DNA of 64,000 nt from Phaeosaccion multiseriatum (taxonomy: Eukaryota > Ochrophyta, other classes): contig OZ218954.1 of NCBI GenBank assembly GCA_965112735.1, positions 992,001-1,056,000 on the forward strand. The letters are read 5' to 3'. This document shows, in pieces, positions 12,534-31,608 of this stretch. Positions within the stretch are counted from its first letter, which is position 1; the number at the start of each line of letters is the position of its first letter. Below the pieces are notes generated by a model. That model saw only the letters and a list, made by a program, of their open reading frames with translations, made no database searches and was not told where the DNA came from. A program made the translations under genes and the position numbers.

Positions 12534-12659
12534 GGCGACATGGGATCGATGGCGCCAAGCTCATTCGTTGACTTATTCCTTCGCCTCAAGCCTTCTTTCT
12601 CTCTCCGCTTTTTTTGTACCCTTTTAATTGTAGGGGCCTTCGCCACTGTCACAACGAAG
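12534..12659. promoter_or_regulatory. Putative bidirectional promoter, TTLL / lumen protein
   Basis: Only 126 bp separate the two start codons. It contains a T-rich stretch (CTTTTTTTGTACCC) and TTGACTTATT. An in-frame ATG at 12540 would shorten the gap to 6 bp, which is why ATG 12660 is preferred for the lumen gene. Confidence 0.4.
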
Positions 12660-14868
12660 ATGCAGAATGGTGGAGCCAAAAGATGCCCGTCGTTGCTGGT
12701 GCTTCTAGTGGGGCTGGTCTTGCAGCTGGCCACCGGCTTCTCTCTGTTGTTGCCGGCAAGGTGGGTCCGTCCATCCCACACGCAGGACGAAGATCTGGTG
12801 CAGTGTCGCACCACCACCGCCCTTCATGCTTCACATTTATGCCGTCCGAGTGAGGAGCAGCTGCAGCGGCAGCAGCAGGAGGAGGAGCTGGAGGATTGGC
12901 CTCAAAGCGATCGACGAGGTTGGTTGAGGCGGACAGGTGCTTCACTTGCTGGACTGACGATGGGAGGGGCACTTGGAGCAGTACATATGAGTAGGGCACC
13001 GGTAATAGGAGCAGCGGCGGCAGCAGCAGCAGCAGCAGCAGAGGAACGACGCCCTGTGTACGCGTCGGGGCGGGGTGGCACTGGTGGCAGAGAGGGCGAG
13101 GCGCAGAGAGAGCCTTTAGTGCAGACCTTAGTCCAGCTCGAGAAGACCGTGCAGGACCAGTGGCCCAGGTGAGAGAGAGAGAGAGAGAGAAGAGGAGAGA
13201 GGGGGGGGAAGACAAAGGGGTGGGGGGAAGAGAGAGAGAGACAAGAGATAATTGAGAGGGAAAGGGAGAGAGATCGAGAGAAAGACAGAGAGAGAGAACG
13301 AGAGAGAGGAGAGAGATGTCCACCCCAAGAAGCACCCTCCCTCAGCACCCCCTAAGGACGCTATACCCAATGCCCAACCTCCCTCACATGATGCCCAATC
13401 TCAGGTACCTGGACGATGACGTCATGTCCAATGCCGCTCTCATCATCACGGCCTCCACTGAGGAGGAGGGAAAGGACGGCGGGCAGCCCATCATGGGGGC
13501 CAAGGTGCCTCTGAGCAGCCTACCCTCCTTCCCCGCCATGCTGCAGGTGGGTGGGAGAGAGGAAGGATGGCAGTAGAAGGTGGAGGTGGGGGTGATAGAG
13601 AGATGGCAGTAGAAGGTGGAGGTGGGGGTGATAGAGAGATGGCAGTGGAAGGTGCCTCTGGTGAGGTGACGTTGACTTAGGCTAGGTAGGCGTCCGCTGT
13701 GTCACCAACTGCTGCTGGTGATCTACAGCTACATACATGTCATCTCCCTCTCTCCCTCTCTCTATCCGTCCCTCAGATGTACGAGGCGAATATGCTGCCT
13801 GGCAAGAAGTGGAGTGACTACAGCGAACAGTCGCTGCTCGTCACGGTGCGTCACAAGAAACAAGAGTTGTCCTTTCCTTTGTCGGCGTTGCTTTGTTTCT
13901 CCATCGTCATCCATCACACCATCACGAACAGACCCAAAGGTGTGCAAGTGCAGTAACAACCTCCCCTCCCCTCCCCCCTCCTCTCCCCTCCGCTTCTCTT
14001 CCCTCCCCTCCCCTCCCCGCCCCGCCCTCCCCCCACTTCCACTCCCTCCGTCCCTCCCTCCCTCACTCCCTCACTCACTCACTCACTTACTCACACACTC
14101 ACTCCCTCCCTCCCTCCCTCCCTCCCTTCCTTCCTTCCTTTCTTCCTTCCTTCCTTCCTTCCTTCCTTCCTTCCTTCCTTCCTCCTTCTCCCCTCCCTTA
14201 CTCGCCCCATCTTGCCCTGTTGAACAGGTGAAAGTGTGCACTCCCTCTTCTGAGGAAGGAGGAGGTCTTCTGAGCCTGGCCAAGGCCAGTGGCTGCTCTA
14301 CCCAAGGAGGAGGAGGAGGTAAGCTTCAGTTGCAGTTTTTTATACCTCGGTTTTTATCAATTCTCGAGCATATGGACATCGATGCGCTCATCCATGAGCC
14401 CACACGGACGAAGAAGAAGGAGACAGAAGAAATGGGCCTTCGCAAAGGTCCCGACCCTCTGCTCTTCACCCCGTTCGGAGTCTTGCTCTTGGGCCTACGA
14501 AAGTCTTTCTTGGCCTTCTGACCTCCCTCCCCCCCCCCTCCCCCCCCTCGTCCTCCTCCTCCCCCCCGTCCCTCCTCCCACCTCCTCCTTCCCTCCTCCT
14601 CGCCCCCACCACAGGACGAGGCAGCAGCACTAGCAGCAAGTCTGCAGCAGCAGCAGCATCCCCCCCCCCCCTCCTCATTGGTCAATCTCCCATCAAGTAC
14701 TTTGCAGGCATGGAGGATACTCCCATGCTCAAAGACTTTCCGCAAGTGGCACAACAGACCTTCCGACTGCCTGGCGTGATCCTACTTGGGCCTCCGGGGG
14801 CAGACGGGATGCCCAAAGAAGGCTTCACCTTCGACCCCGTCAAGGGCATTGCAGGGGGGGAGGAGTAG
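12660..14868 (+). CDS. Unrecognised protein with tripartite, apparently thylakoid-lumen targeting
   Basis: Five exons: 12660-13168, 13405-13546, 13777-13845, 14228-14318, 14615-14868; phases agree; about 354 residues. The N terminus has a signal peptide (PSLLVLLVGLVLQLATGF), then a transit-like segment, then a twin-Arg motif with a hydrophobic run (RRGWLRRTGASLAGLTMGG), the order expected for Tat-dependent import into the lumen of a complex plastid. An Ala tract encoded by GCA/CAG repeats follows. The mature part contains LVQTLVQLEKTVQDQWPR, YLDDDVMSNAALIITASTEE, MYEANMLPGKKWSDYSEQSL and a conserved-looking end (SPIKYFAGMEDTPMLKDFP to KEGFTFDPVKGI). I recognise no family. The role is probably photosynthetic or lumenal, inferred from targeting only. 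Head-to-head with the TTLL gene. Confidence 0.7.
13560..13665 (+). repeat. 38-bp tandem repeat in lumen-protein intron 2
   Basis: The block GATGGCAGTAGAAGGTGG plus AGGTGGGGGTGATAGAGA occurs two and a half times. The last copy runs into AAGGTGCCTCTG, a 12-base match to the preceding exon at 13502-13513. Confidence 0.8.
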
Positions 14869-14998
14869 ATGGCAGCCAACAGCGAGGGCAGCCGACAGCG
14901 ATGGCAGCCAACAGCGATGGCAGCCAACAGCGATGGCAGCCAACAGCGATGGCAGCCAACAGCGATGGCAGCCAACAGCGATGGCAGCAAACAGCAAT
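14869..14998 (+). repeat. 16-bp minisatellite GATGGCAGCCAACAGC
   Basis: About eight near-perfect head-to-tail units start directly after the lumen-protein stop codon, likely within its 3'UTR. Confidence 0.9.
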
Positions 14999-16225
14999 GG
15001 GGCCTGAGTCTCTCCCTCCGAGTCCCTCTGTGAATTCCTCCTGAGGCGCCCCTCCCTCTCACCCTCACTCTCTCTTCCCTTTCTCTCCTCTCTCTCCCTC
15101 TCACCCTCACTCTCTCTTCCCTTTCTCTCCTCTGTCTCTCTCTCACTCTCCCTTTTGTCTTTGTGTCTTTCTCTCTCTTTGAGTCACTCCCTGACTCACT
15201 GTTGTTGAGTCTGGCCTGAGCAGCAGACTGATGAGGCAGGTCACCCTCGGGAGACCGTAGAGTTCCTTCAGAAAGGGTGCCCAATTCAGAAGACCCAATC
15301 GCTGTCACATCAGCGCTGATGGGGACTGAGCTTTACAAGCTATACCAGCTGATGTGAGTAGAGATTCGCCCCTCTGACTTAGGGAGCTTTCTCTGACTTA
15401 GGGAGCCTTTCTAAACGACTCTACACAGTAAGTCAACCCCCCCCCCCCCCGCCCTCCTCCCCTGAGGTGACTCCCCTTCTTTGCGCCCATGCCCAGTCGT
15501 TGTGTTCAACTTGGAGTGTTGCTGACACGTTGAGTCACTCCTGATGGGTCCCTCACTCTTGAGCAGAGGGAGAGAAGGAGGGAGAGGGAGGGAGAGAGGG
15601 AGGGATGTCTTCATGGCCGGGGGGCGTGCCATGTCATGGTGCCGAATCATTCCACCCCCTTCGCAAGCGGTTGTATCGGCAGGGGTGAAGTGAGAGACCG
15701 TATCAAATCGCTCTGGTTTGGAACAAGTGGTGAGGGGCGCCCTCTTGCTTAGGAGGTAGAGACGTGCACAAGTAGTGGATCATCGACTTTCGGGTCGAGA
15801 TTGCGAGTCGATATCGATTCTGGGTCCTTGGATAGATTGGTTATAAGGGCTCCATTGAAGTGAAACTGAATAATGAAATGCCGCCAAGCCAATTACAACA
15901 AACCACACACACGCACATCACCACCACCCCCAATCCTGTGTGCAGTCAGACCACTACATCCAATATCGAGTATATCGAACACGGATGTCGCCCCTTCCCC
16001 TTCTCTCTCCCCCCCCCCACCTCCCTTGAACCCCTTGGCTTTGCATGCATTGCATCCGGACCTCCGATAACACACACGCCAACCAAACAATCTTAATCTT
16101 AATCTTCCGTCGCATTTGTCTCCTGCATGTCCACATCGTATTCGTCCATAGTCCTCCAATTGTTCCGTCCATCTCGTATTTCGTATTCCCGTCCAAGTAT
16201 AAGTATTGAGTATTCATCCACACGT
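14869..16225. other. Convergent intergenic region, no gene seen
   Basis: Between the stops of the lumen protein (+) and kinesin-9 (-). Positions 14869-14998 are a 16-bp minisatellite (GATGGCAGCCAACAGC). About 15050-15190 is CT-rich, and 15428-15450 has a C run. The rest (15200-16200) has ordinary composition without a supportable frame, and I see no tRNA. It presumably holds both 3'UTRs. Confidence 0.6.
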
Positions 16226-23963
<7,738 letters not shown>

Positions 23964-24128
23964 GATGATTGCCTTTCCCCCTCTCTCTCTCTCTCTCTCT
24001 TCCTCCCGGCTCCTCGATCCCTTCCCGATTTCCGTAACGACGGCCTAACAAACTGATTGCAGGGTCAGAGGTGAGATCGACCGGCGGTGGAGGAGGTAAT
24101 TGAGGGGCGGTTAAGCCCAGGAAAAGAA
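23964..24128. promoter_or_regulatory. Putative bidirectional promoter, kinesin-9 / L-type lectin
   Basis: A 165 bp gap between divergent start codons, with a (CT)n stretch at 23980-24003 and no TATA box. Role inferred from position. Confidence 0.4.
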
Positions 24129-27100
24129 ATGGTGCCGCTACTCTTTCTCCTCGTCGTGCTGGCGGTGTCGGTGGCGGTGGCGATGAAGCTCGAAGACTTT
24201 AGCTTTTCGCCTCCCTTTGAGGTGAGTCTGGGGAACAAATCGACGAAAATCTTCAAGGACTGTCTCTCTGGCAAGAGTAAAAGAGGGACGCCTGTAATGA
24301 AACGATGAAGTGTCCTGTACATATTCACTTGTTCACCACAGCACCTCCCTGCCCTGAAGAGTAGAGCCGATGTCCCTCTTCCCCTCATTGCTCTCCTTCT
24401 CGAGCGCGCTATCAGCGCGCGATTTCCTCCCTTCCTCTCTGCGGGGCCTTGATCGTCTTGGATTACGTCGGATCGACCTCTTGCATGCCCCATTCCTCGG
24501 CCTGCTGCCTCACAATTTCCAGGCCACTCCTTCTCTCTCTCTGCGCTTTGCATCCTATTACATCTTCGCCCCTGCCCTACTCTTGACCGCCCCTCTTTTG
24601 CCTCTTCTCTATGCAGTGTCTCTCTCCTCACCTTTTCCCCTCTCCATGTCTCTCCGTCTTTAAGCTCCTTCCAGCCCACCTCTCTCTCTCTATCTTTGCG
24701 CCCTGCATCTTATGACCTGCATCTCCCCTGCTCTTTCCCCCCTCCCTCTCTCTCTCTTTTTCTCTGTCTCTCCCATCGCAATGACTCTATGCTTCGCAGA
24801 AAACAGACTTCTTCGGAGTAAGGTGAGGAGCAAATCTTACTTCTTTGCGACTTGCTGTTGCTGCTCCTGCCGCCACCGCCGCCTTCTCCCTCAACAAGGC
24901 TCTGCTCTTGTTCTTGCTCGTGTACCCCATCGCTCTCCTCACCCTTCCACTGCCATCCACCCCACACAGGCTAGTCACAGACGAGTTCGCCCTAGGGGGG
25001 GTGGCGAAAGCAGCAAAGAACTTTGTTCGGCTTACGCCCGATAAACCGGTGAGTGAGTGTGTGAGTGGGCGAGTGAGTAGATGGGTGAGAGAGAGGGTGA
25101 GTGAAGGAGTGAGTTGGTGTCGACTACTTGAACTGGAAGTGACGCTGCTATTCCCATCTCCTCCACACATCATATACCCTCTGTCGCTTCTCTCCTCTCC
25201 TCCCCCTCTCCTCTCCTTTCCTCCCCCTCTCCTCCACCTCTCCTCTCCTCCCCTCTCCTCTCCTCTCCTCTCCTCTCCTCTCCTCTCCTCTCCTCTCCTC
25301 TCCTCTCCTCTCCTCTCCTCTCCTCTCCTCTCCTCTTCTCTCCTCCCCCCCCCCCTCCCCCCTTTCCCTCCTCTCCCTTCGCCTCCCCCCCCCACCTGTA
25401 CCGCGTATCATGCACCCGTATTCACACAGAGCAAGAAGGGAGCCATTTGGTCGCAGGACACAGTCGATGTTTCGGAGCTGACAAGCATCATCGAGTTTCG
25501 AATTTCCGGCAAGAAGGATCGTTTTTTTGGGGATGGCTTGGCATTTTGGATCACGGAAACATACAATCCGTACGATGTTGCTTCTGATGCAGCTGCGGCC
25601 GCTGCTGCTGCCGCTGCTGCGGCTGCTGCTGGTGAAGGAGAAGAGGGGGAGAAGGGAGAAGGAAAACAGAATACCGATGCGGCAGCAGAGGATCAAAGAG
25701 CAAGGGCACGAAGGGCCCTTTTATTAGAGCAAGGAGGAGAGAGCGAGGGAGCGGGAAGCGGCGGCGGCGGCGGCGGAGGAGGAGGAGGAGGAGAAGGGGA
25801 AGCGGGAAGAGGGGGAGAGGAGGAGGGAGGAGCAGAAGGAGAAAGAGGAGGAAGAGGAGGAGGAGGAGAAGAAGGAGGAGAAGGAGGGGGAGGAGCAGGA
25901 GGGGAAGCGCGAGGGGAGGGGGGAGAAGAGGGAAGGGCAGGGGAAGGAGGAGCAGAAACCGATGAGAGCAGGAGACGAAGGCTTTTTGACGGCCATGATG
26001 ACATGGGCTACGGAGGTTCCTACACTGGTCGCTATTTCGGGGACGACGACTTCAGTTTCGGGAGAGGATACCACCGAAACGAGTGGACTCTGGGCGATTT
26101 CCACGCCTACACAGACAAGTTCAAAGGGGTGGGGGTGATTTTCGACACCTATGTCAACGATGTGGCCCAGCACAAGGATGTTACCATGGTGTGGAACGAT
26201 GGCACCAGAGACGTGGAGACGCTGTATGCGACGGCAGTCGGGTGCAATGCCAAGGTTCGCTACCACGAGGGAAGGGACGACTTTGAGCCGGCCAAGGCCA
26301 CCACGAGAGCCAAGGTGGGCAACTGTGATGCTGCTGCTGTATCACCAACTGCTGCTGTTCTTGTATCACGAAGTGCTGCTGCTGTATGACCAACTGCCGC
26401 TGTTACCGCGCGATGTGCAAAAGGATCATGGTGGAATACGTATGGTTGTGTGTGTGTGTGTGTGTCTGGCACCCAGTGGGACTACTTCAGCGGCGAGGGG
26501 AGGCACACTTACATCAGCCCCCCTTTCCCTCTCCCCTTCTCTCGCCCTCCCGCCCTCCCTCCCTCCCTCCCTCCCTCCCTCCCTCCCTCCCTCCCTCCCT
26601 CCCTCCCTCCCTCCCTCCCTCCCTCCCTCCCTCCCTCCCTCCCTCCCTCCCTCCCTCCCTCCCTCCCTCCCTCCCTCCCTCCCTCCCTCCCTCCCTCCCT
26701 CCCTCCCTCCCTCCCTCCTTCCCTCCCTCCCTCCCTCCCCCTCTCCCTCCCTCCCTCTCTCCCTCCCTCCCTCCCTCCCTCCCTCCCCTCCCTCCTTCCC
26801 TCCCTCCCTCCCTCCCTCCCTCTGTATCACCAACTCCCTCCCTCCCTCGTCCTTCAAGATTGTGCTATCCGAGAGGGGTCGGGCTGTGACTGTCTACGTG
26901 GACGAGCGCAACGAGGGCATATGGAGAGTGTGTGGCACCCTAGAGCTCCCCGAGACGACCCCTCTCGATTGGGCCAAGGAGGCCCACGTAGGCCTCACCT
27001 CGAGCACGGGTGAACTGTCGGACAATCATGACGTCATCCGGTTGGAGACATACGCGAATGAAGGGGCTGCGGAAGAGGCCGAGTCCGAGCGACGGGAAGA

Positions 27101-27986
27101 CCCTCATGTAAAGGGCGGCAATAAACTGGTGGGGGAGGTGGAGGAGGAGGCGACAGTGGAGGAGCGGGTGGCGAGATTGGAGAAGCTGCTAAGTCTGATG
27201 CTCGTCAAGATGGAGCGATTGGAGCACGATACCGAACACAAGTTTGAAGATATGAAGGACTATGTGGATGAGTCTGACAATCGAATGACCGGGCATGAGA
27301 GGTCGTTAGAAGATGCCATCAAAGCTCTTGATACTCAGGTGGGTGAGGGGAGGGAAAGGGAGGGAGGGAAGGGAGGGAACTCGCTTACTCACCTATCCAC
27401 TGAGCTATTGCTTGTCTACTTGTCTTGGAGCTGTGCGGAGGAGAGGGAGGAGGACGGCGCTCGCTCACTCACTCTCTCACTCACACACTGACACTCACTC
27501 ACCCACTTACGCACCCACTCACTCACCTACCTACCCACCCACCTACCCAACTACCTACCCACCTATCTACCCACCCACCTATCTACCTACCTACCTACAT
27601 GCCCCCCCCCCCCTCAACCCCTCCGCCCCTCCCTCCCCTTCCTTCCTTCCTTCCTCCTTCCCTCTCTCCCTCCCTCCCTCCCTCCCTTCCTTCCTTCCTT
27701 CCTTCGTCCCTCCCCGCCCTTCGTCCCTCCCCTCCCTCCTTCCCTCCCTCCCTTCCCCCGTCCCTCCCCTCCCCTACCTACCTACCTACCTACCTACCTA
27801 CCTACCTCTTAGGTGAAGGAACACGAAGTGAGATTAAAGGGCGAACTCAACTCCAAGATTGACATTGCAGTGGAGGATGTGGGGCAGTGGAAGAGGCCAT
27901 TCATTGCCATCTTGCTGCTGTTGGGGGTGGCCATGGCGGTGCTGAGCAGGTGGTATCGAAAGCTTATCAAGTCGCATCTGCTTTGA
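24129..27986 (+). CDS. L-type lectin cargo receptor (ERGIC-53/VIP36-like)
   Basis: Type I membrane lectin of the early secretory pathway that binds mannose-rich glycoproteins. Exons: 24129-24221, 24800-24822, 24970-25048, 25430-26314, 26859-27338, 27813-27986; about 577 residues. It has a signal peptide (MVPLLFLLVVLAVSVAVA), then lectin blocks FVRLTPDKP, GAIWSQ, FGDGLAFWIT, GVGVIFDTYVND (metal/carbohydrate site), RYHEGRDDFEPAKATTRAK and HVGLTSSTGELSDNHDVI. A coiled-coil stalk (VEERVARLEKLLSLMLVKM) precedes one TM helix (PFIAILLLLGVAMAVL) and a short basic tail, RWYRKLIKSHLL, without an obvious KKXX ending. A roughly 150-residue insert of Ala, Glu and Gly repeats interrupts the lectin domain between FWITETYNPYD and MGYGGSYTGRYF. 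Exon 2 is only 23 bp. Intron 4 holds the TATCACCAA cluster and a (CCCT) tract. Confidence 0.92.
25246..25340. repeat. (CTCCT)n pentanucleotide tract in lectin intron 3
   Basis: About 18 perfect TCCTC units followed by C-rich sequence up to the acceptor at 25429. Confidence 0.9.
26331..26401 (+). repeat. Triple TATCACCAA element, lectin intron 4
   Basis: Three head-to-tail units, CTGTATCACCAACTGCTG, then TTGTATCACGAAGTGCTG, then CTGTATGACCAACTGCCG, 17-71 bp after the donor at 26315. Shows that the unit can expand in tandem. Confidence 0.85.
26551..26820. repeat. (CCCT)n tract in lectin intron 4
   Basis: About 265 bp of CCCT tetramers on the sense strand, ending in CTGTATCACCAACTCCC (26822-26838), one more element copy about 20 bp before the acceptor at 26858. 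Confidence 0.95.
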
Positions 27987-29055
27987 AGAATATGAGTGCT
28001 TGATTGATTCATAAAGGACAAGTAATGAATTAACGAAACATACGTGATTGATTCATAAAAGACAATTAATTAATTAACGAAACGTATGTTCACCACCGAG
28101 CGTTCCTGGGTGCGCGCGCACCGATCGCGCACCACAGAAGAAAAGCTTCACAAGTTCCTTCTCCTCCCACCCCTCCGACTGACTGCCCTGACTGCACACG
28201 AATTATCTGAAGACTACGCAGTAGTGCGTACGACTCAAAGCAAAGCCGACGCAGGGCATATGTCGAACATGAATGCTGCACCCTCCGTGCTCTACCCTTG
28301 TGCTTTACCCTAATATTAATGCTTGCTTTATGACACTTCTGGCACCGTTGTGAGCCTCCTGGTACGTACGTATGAATCAATAGTGAATGGCTTAACCCCC
28401 CCCTTGTGGAGAAGAAAAGAGAAGAGAAAAGAACAGAAAAAATTCCCCTTCTTTCCCTTTTTGTTTCTCTTTCTATTTCACCTCCTTTTGGTCAGTCCTT
28501 ACTCGAGGTTCACTCCCTCCTCAACTCCGTCATGAGAAATATAAATGAAGAGAGAGTTCCCACTCAACTCACCCCTTCCGACCCCTTTCGACCCCTTCCG
28601 TATGGCCGCACCCCTCCCTGCTTCACCGCCACGCCTTCATCTCCCTCTCCCTTCTCTCTCTCCTCGGACATACAAAAGCAATGCTCTCTCGCACTGATAC
28701 TTTGTAACCACGGCGCAGCCCTCCTCCTCCTGTCCCCCCCCCCCCCCTCCTCCTCCTCCTCCTGCTTCTCCTCCTCCTCCTCCTCCTCCTCCTCCTCCTC
28801 CTCCTCCTCCTCCTCCTCCTCCTCCTCCCCGTGTCTCCTATTCCTCCTCTTACCCCTCAACTTCTCCCTCTACTCCCTCTTACAAATCTGTGCTCTGCTT
28901 GCTGCTACTCCTTTACCATCATGCTCTTCTCCTTCTCGCCTCCAACTCGGCTCTCTGCCGGGCTCAAGCTTTGGTGAATAATCGATCCCCAAGTTCAAAC
29001 AGCGAAAAAACGGCAACCCCACCTGCCGCCCGAGTCGGGGGGCGAGCCCAAGTAC
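27987..29055. other. Convergent intergenic region, no gene seen
   Basis: Between the stops of the lectin (+) and PPR (-) genes. An imperfect 44-bp direct repeat (GATTGATTCATAAARGACAA core) sits at 28001-28088, in the lectin 3' flank. (CCT)n occupies 28747-28826. Short frames at 28086-28313 and elsewhere have no recognisable protein character. Confidence 0.55.
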
Positions 29056-29741
29056 TCAATTAGACGAAGCGGCAACACTTGGAGCACTTGCAGCAGCATC
29101 AGCAGCTGGTGATACAGCAGTTGGTGATACAGCAGCGACGACAGCCCCGAGCCCTGCCGCAATCATGTCTTGATCGAGCTGCTGCGCCGCCGCTTGCTGC
29201 CCGGCTCGAATCAGCGTTCGATGGGCCGCCTTGTACAGCCAAGGGTCGAAGGCAGCGGCACCCCCATCTCCTCCTTCCATCGCGGTAGCACCACCTCCTG
29301 AAGCAGCGGCGCCGCCACCTGCAGTGTTGGCGGCGTCTCCCACACCACCCGAAGCACCAACACCCCCACCAGTACCAGTAGCAGCAGTTGGTGATACAGC
29401 AGAAGCATCACTATCAGCGGCAGCAGCAGCAGCAGCAGCGGCCTTGTTGACGCCATGATGCTGGAGCGCGACAGCGCAGGCTGCGGCAACAGGCCCGGCC
29501 CCGCCACCTGGAGAGGAGAGGAGGAGGACCTCGTGGACGAGACTCAAAGCTGCCTCCCAGGCCCTAGCGGATTCACAGGCGGCCATCGCCATACGGTATG
29601 CAAGAGGGTCCTGGGAGGGGAGGAGGGGGGAAGGGACGGGGGGCAGGGAAGGAGAGCGTGATCAATCTTACAAGGCATGGAGAGAGGGGAGAGAGGGAGA
29701 GAAGAGAGAGGGACAGACAGAGAGGTAGGAGATAGAGAGAG

Positions 29742-29773
<32 letters not shown>

Positions 29774-29849
29774 GAGATAGACAGAGAGAGAGAGAGAGAG
29801 ACAGAGACAGAGAGAGACGGACAGACAGAGAGGTAGAAGATAGAGAGAG

Positions 29850-29885
<36 letters not shown>

Positions 29886-31573
29886 GCACCGACCGTCCTT
29901 CCTTCCTTCCTTACCCTGGGCACATTATGGTTCTTCATCTCATCCAACACGACAAGGGCGTCCTTGGCAGACCCGAGCTTGGCCGCCACAAAGAGTGCAC
30001 TATTGTAGGCCAGGGCTCCTCGGCTCAACTCGTCTGTCTGGTACAGGTGTTGGTTGCCGTGTCTGTGTTGGCGACTGTTCTGCCTCGTCAGCTCAAAGAG
30101 AAGCTGCATGGCCGTGCTCATAGCGCTGTCCCGGTTCTTGAGCACCTCTGCCACCGCCGCCATCTGTGAATCTGCCGTCGATTGTGCCTGTGATTCTGCT
30201 TCTGACGCACTAACTGCTGCTGATGCTCCTGATGCTCCTAAGGGTGACTCCTGGGGAGGGCGTTGGCCGGCGGCCGCACAAGCTCGGATGGCGGAAGAAT
30301 ACGTAACCTCGTTAGGAACAATGCCTGAGAGGAGAGACGTGTGTAACGGACACGCAGGGAGGGAGGGAGGGAGGGAGGGAGGGGGTGATGGAGAGGGGGG
30401 GCGGAAGGTGAGGGTGTGCGAGAGAGACAGTGAGAGAGATGAAGACGGAGATGCAGAGGAAGGGAGGGAGGGAGAGGGAGGGGAGGGGTGATGAGCAAGA
30501 GAGAGAGAGAAAGGTCCACAAGTGCCTACCCATAGCTACCATAACTCTCTCTCACTCCTCACATACCTTACACGCCTCACATACCTCTCACACCCTCACC
30601 ACACCCTCACCACAACACCCCACGCTCTGACTAATGCGGCAGCTGTACGACCAACTCTCTCATGCCCACTGATGACCACTCACACCCACTCCTGCCCACG
30701 CAACGCCCCCGCTCGTGCTCAATCACTCACTCACTCACTCACTCACTCACCCACTCACTCACTCACTCACTCACTCACTCACTCACTCACTTACTCACTC
30801 ACTCACTCGCATGCCCCCTTACGCCCAGTCTATTATGCCGTCGACTCACCCTTAAACTTCATGTCGTGCAGCAACTTGGCACATGCCTGGAACCTTCCCA
30901 GCTTCTCCAACGCTGCCATAAGCAACCCGAAAGTCGTCGTGTCCCTCCGCCTGAGAGGAATGCCCTCGGCGAACTCAACCACTTCTTCCCAGCGCTCCTC
31001 TGTTGACAGGGCCCCGAGAATGATGTTCTGCATGCCAATGCCTACAAAGATGGGTCTCCGGCCGGTACCGCTGCCGCTGCTGTCATCTGTGGCTCTGCTG
31101 CGGGATGTCCGACGGCTTGGGTCGTCTTCCTCCTTCTTCTTCTTCTTCTTCATCTTCTCCCGCGGTGCTGCTGCTTCTCCTGCCGCTGTATCACCAACTG
31201 CTGCTATGTGATCGCCAGCTGCTGCTGCCGCTGCTGCTCCTGCCACTATAGCGGCCTCTGCTGCTCCAATGCTCCCCTCCCCTGCCCTTCCACTGCCATC
31301 CCCACCATCTGCTGCCTTTTCAATCGCCGCCACCAGACTCACCGCCCTGTCCACGTGCCCACAGGAACAGAACACCTTGAGCAGGGCCGACAACTGTGAG
31401 GGCGTCAGCACCACCCCCTCCGCCGCACTCCGTTCCATGAGCTTATCGGCAACCAGCACTCTGTAACGCTTGGCCTCTTGCGCCTCCCTCTCCTCCCTCT
31501 CCTCCCTCTCCTTTCCGTCCACTGCCACTTCTTCTCGTCCTTCTTGCTCCCCCTTTGCCTGCTGTATCACCAA

Positions 31574-31608
<35 letters not shown>

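Noticed and set aside
15230-15320. Possible tRNA or small structured RNA
   Set aside because: No paired acceptor stem, anticodon arm and T-loop could be placed.
26151-26860. Long frame reading through lectin intron 4
   Set aside because: It is open only because of the CCCT tract. Joining 26314 to 26859 restores the lectin pattern exactly.
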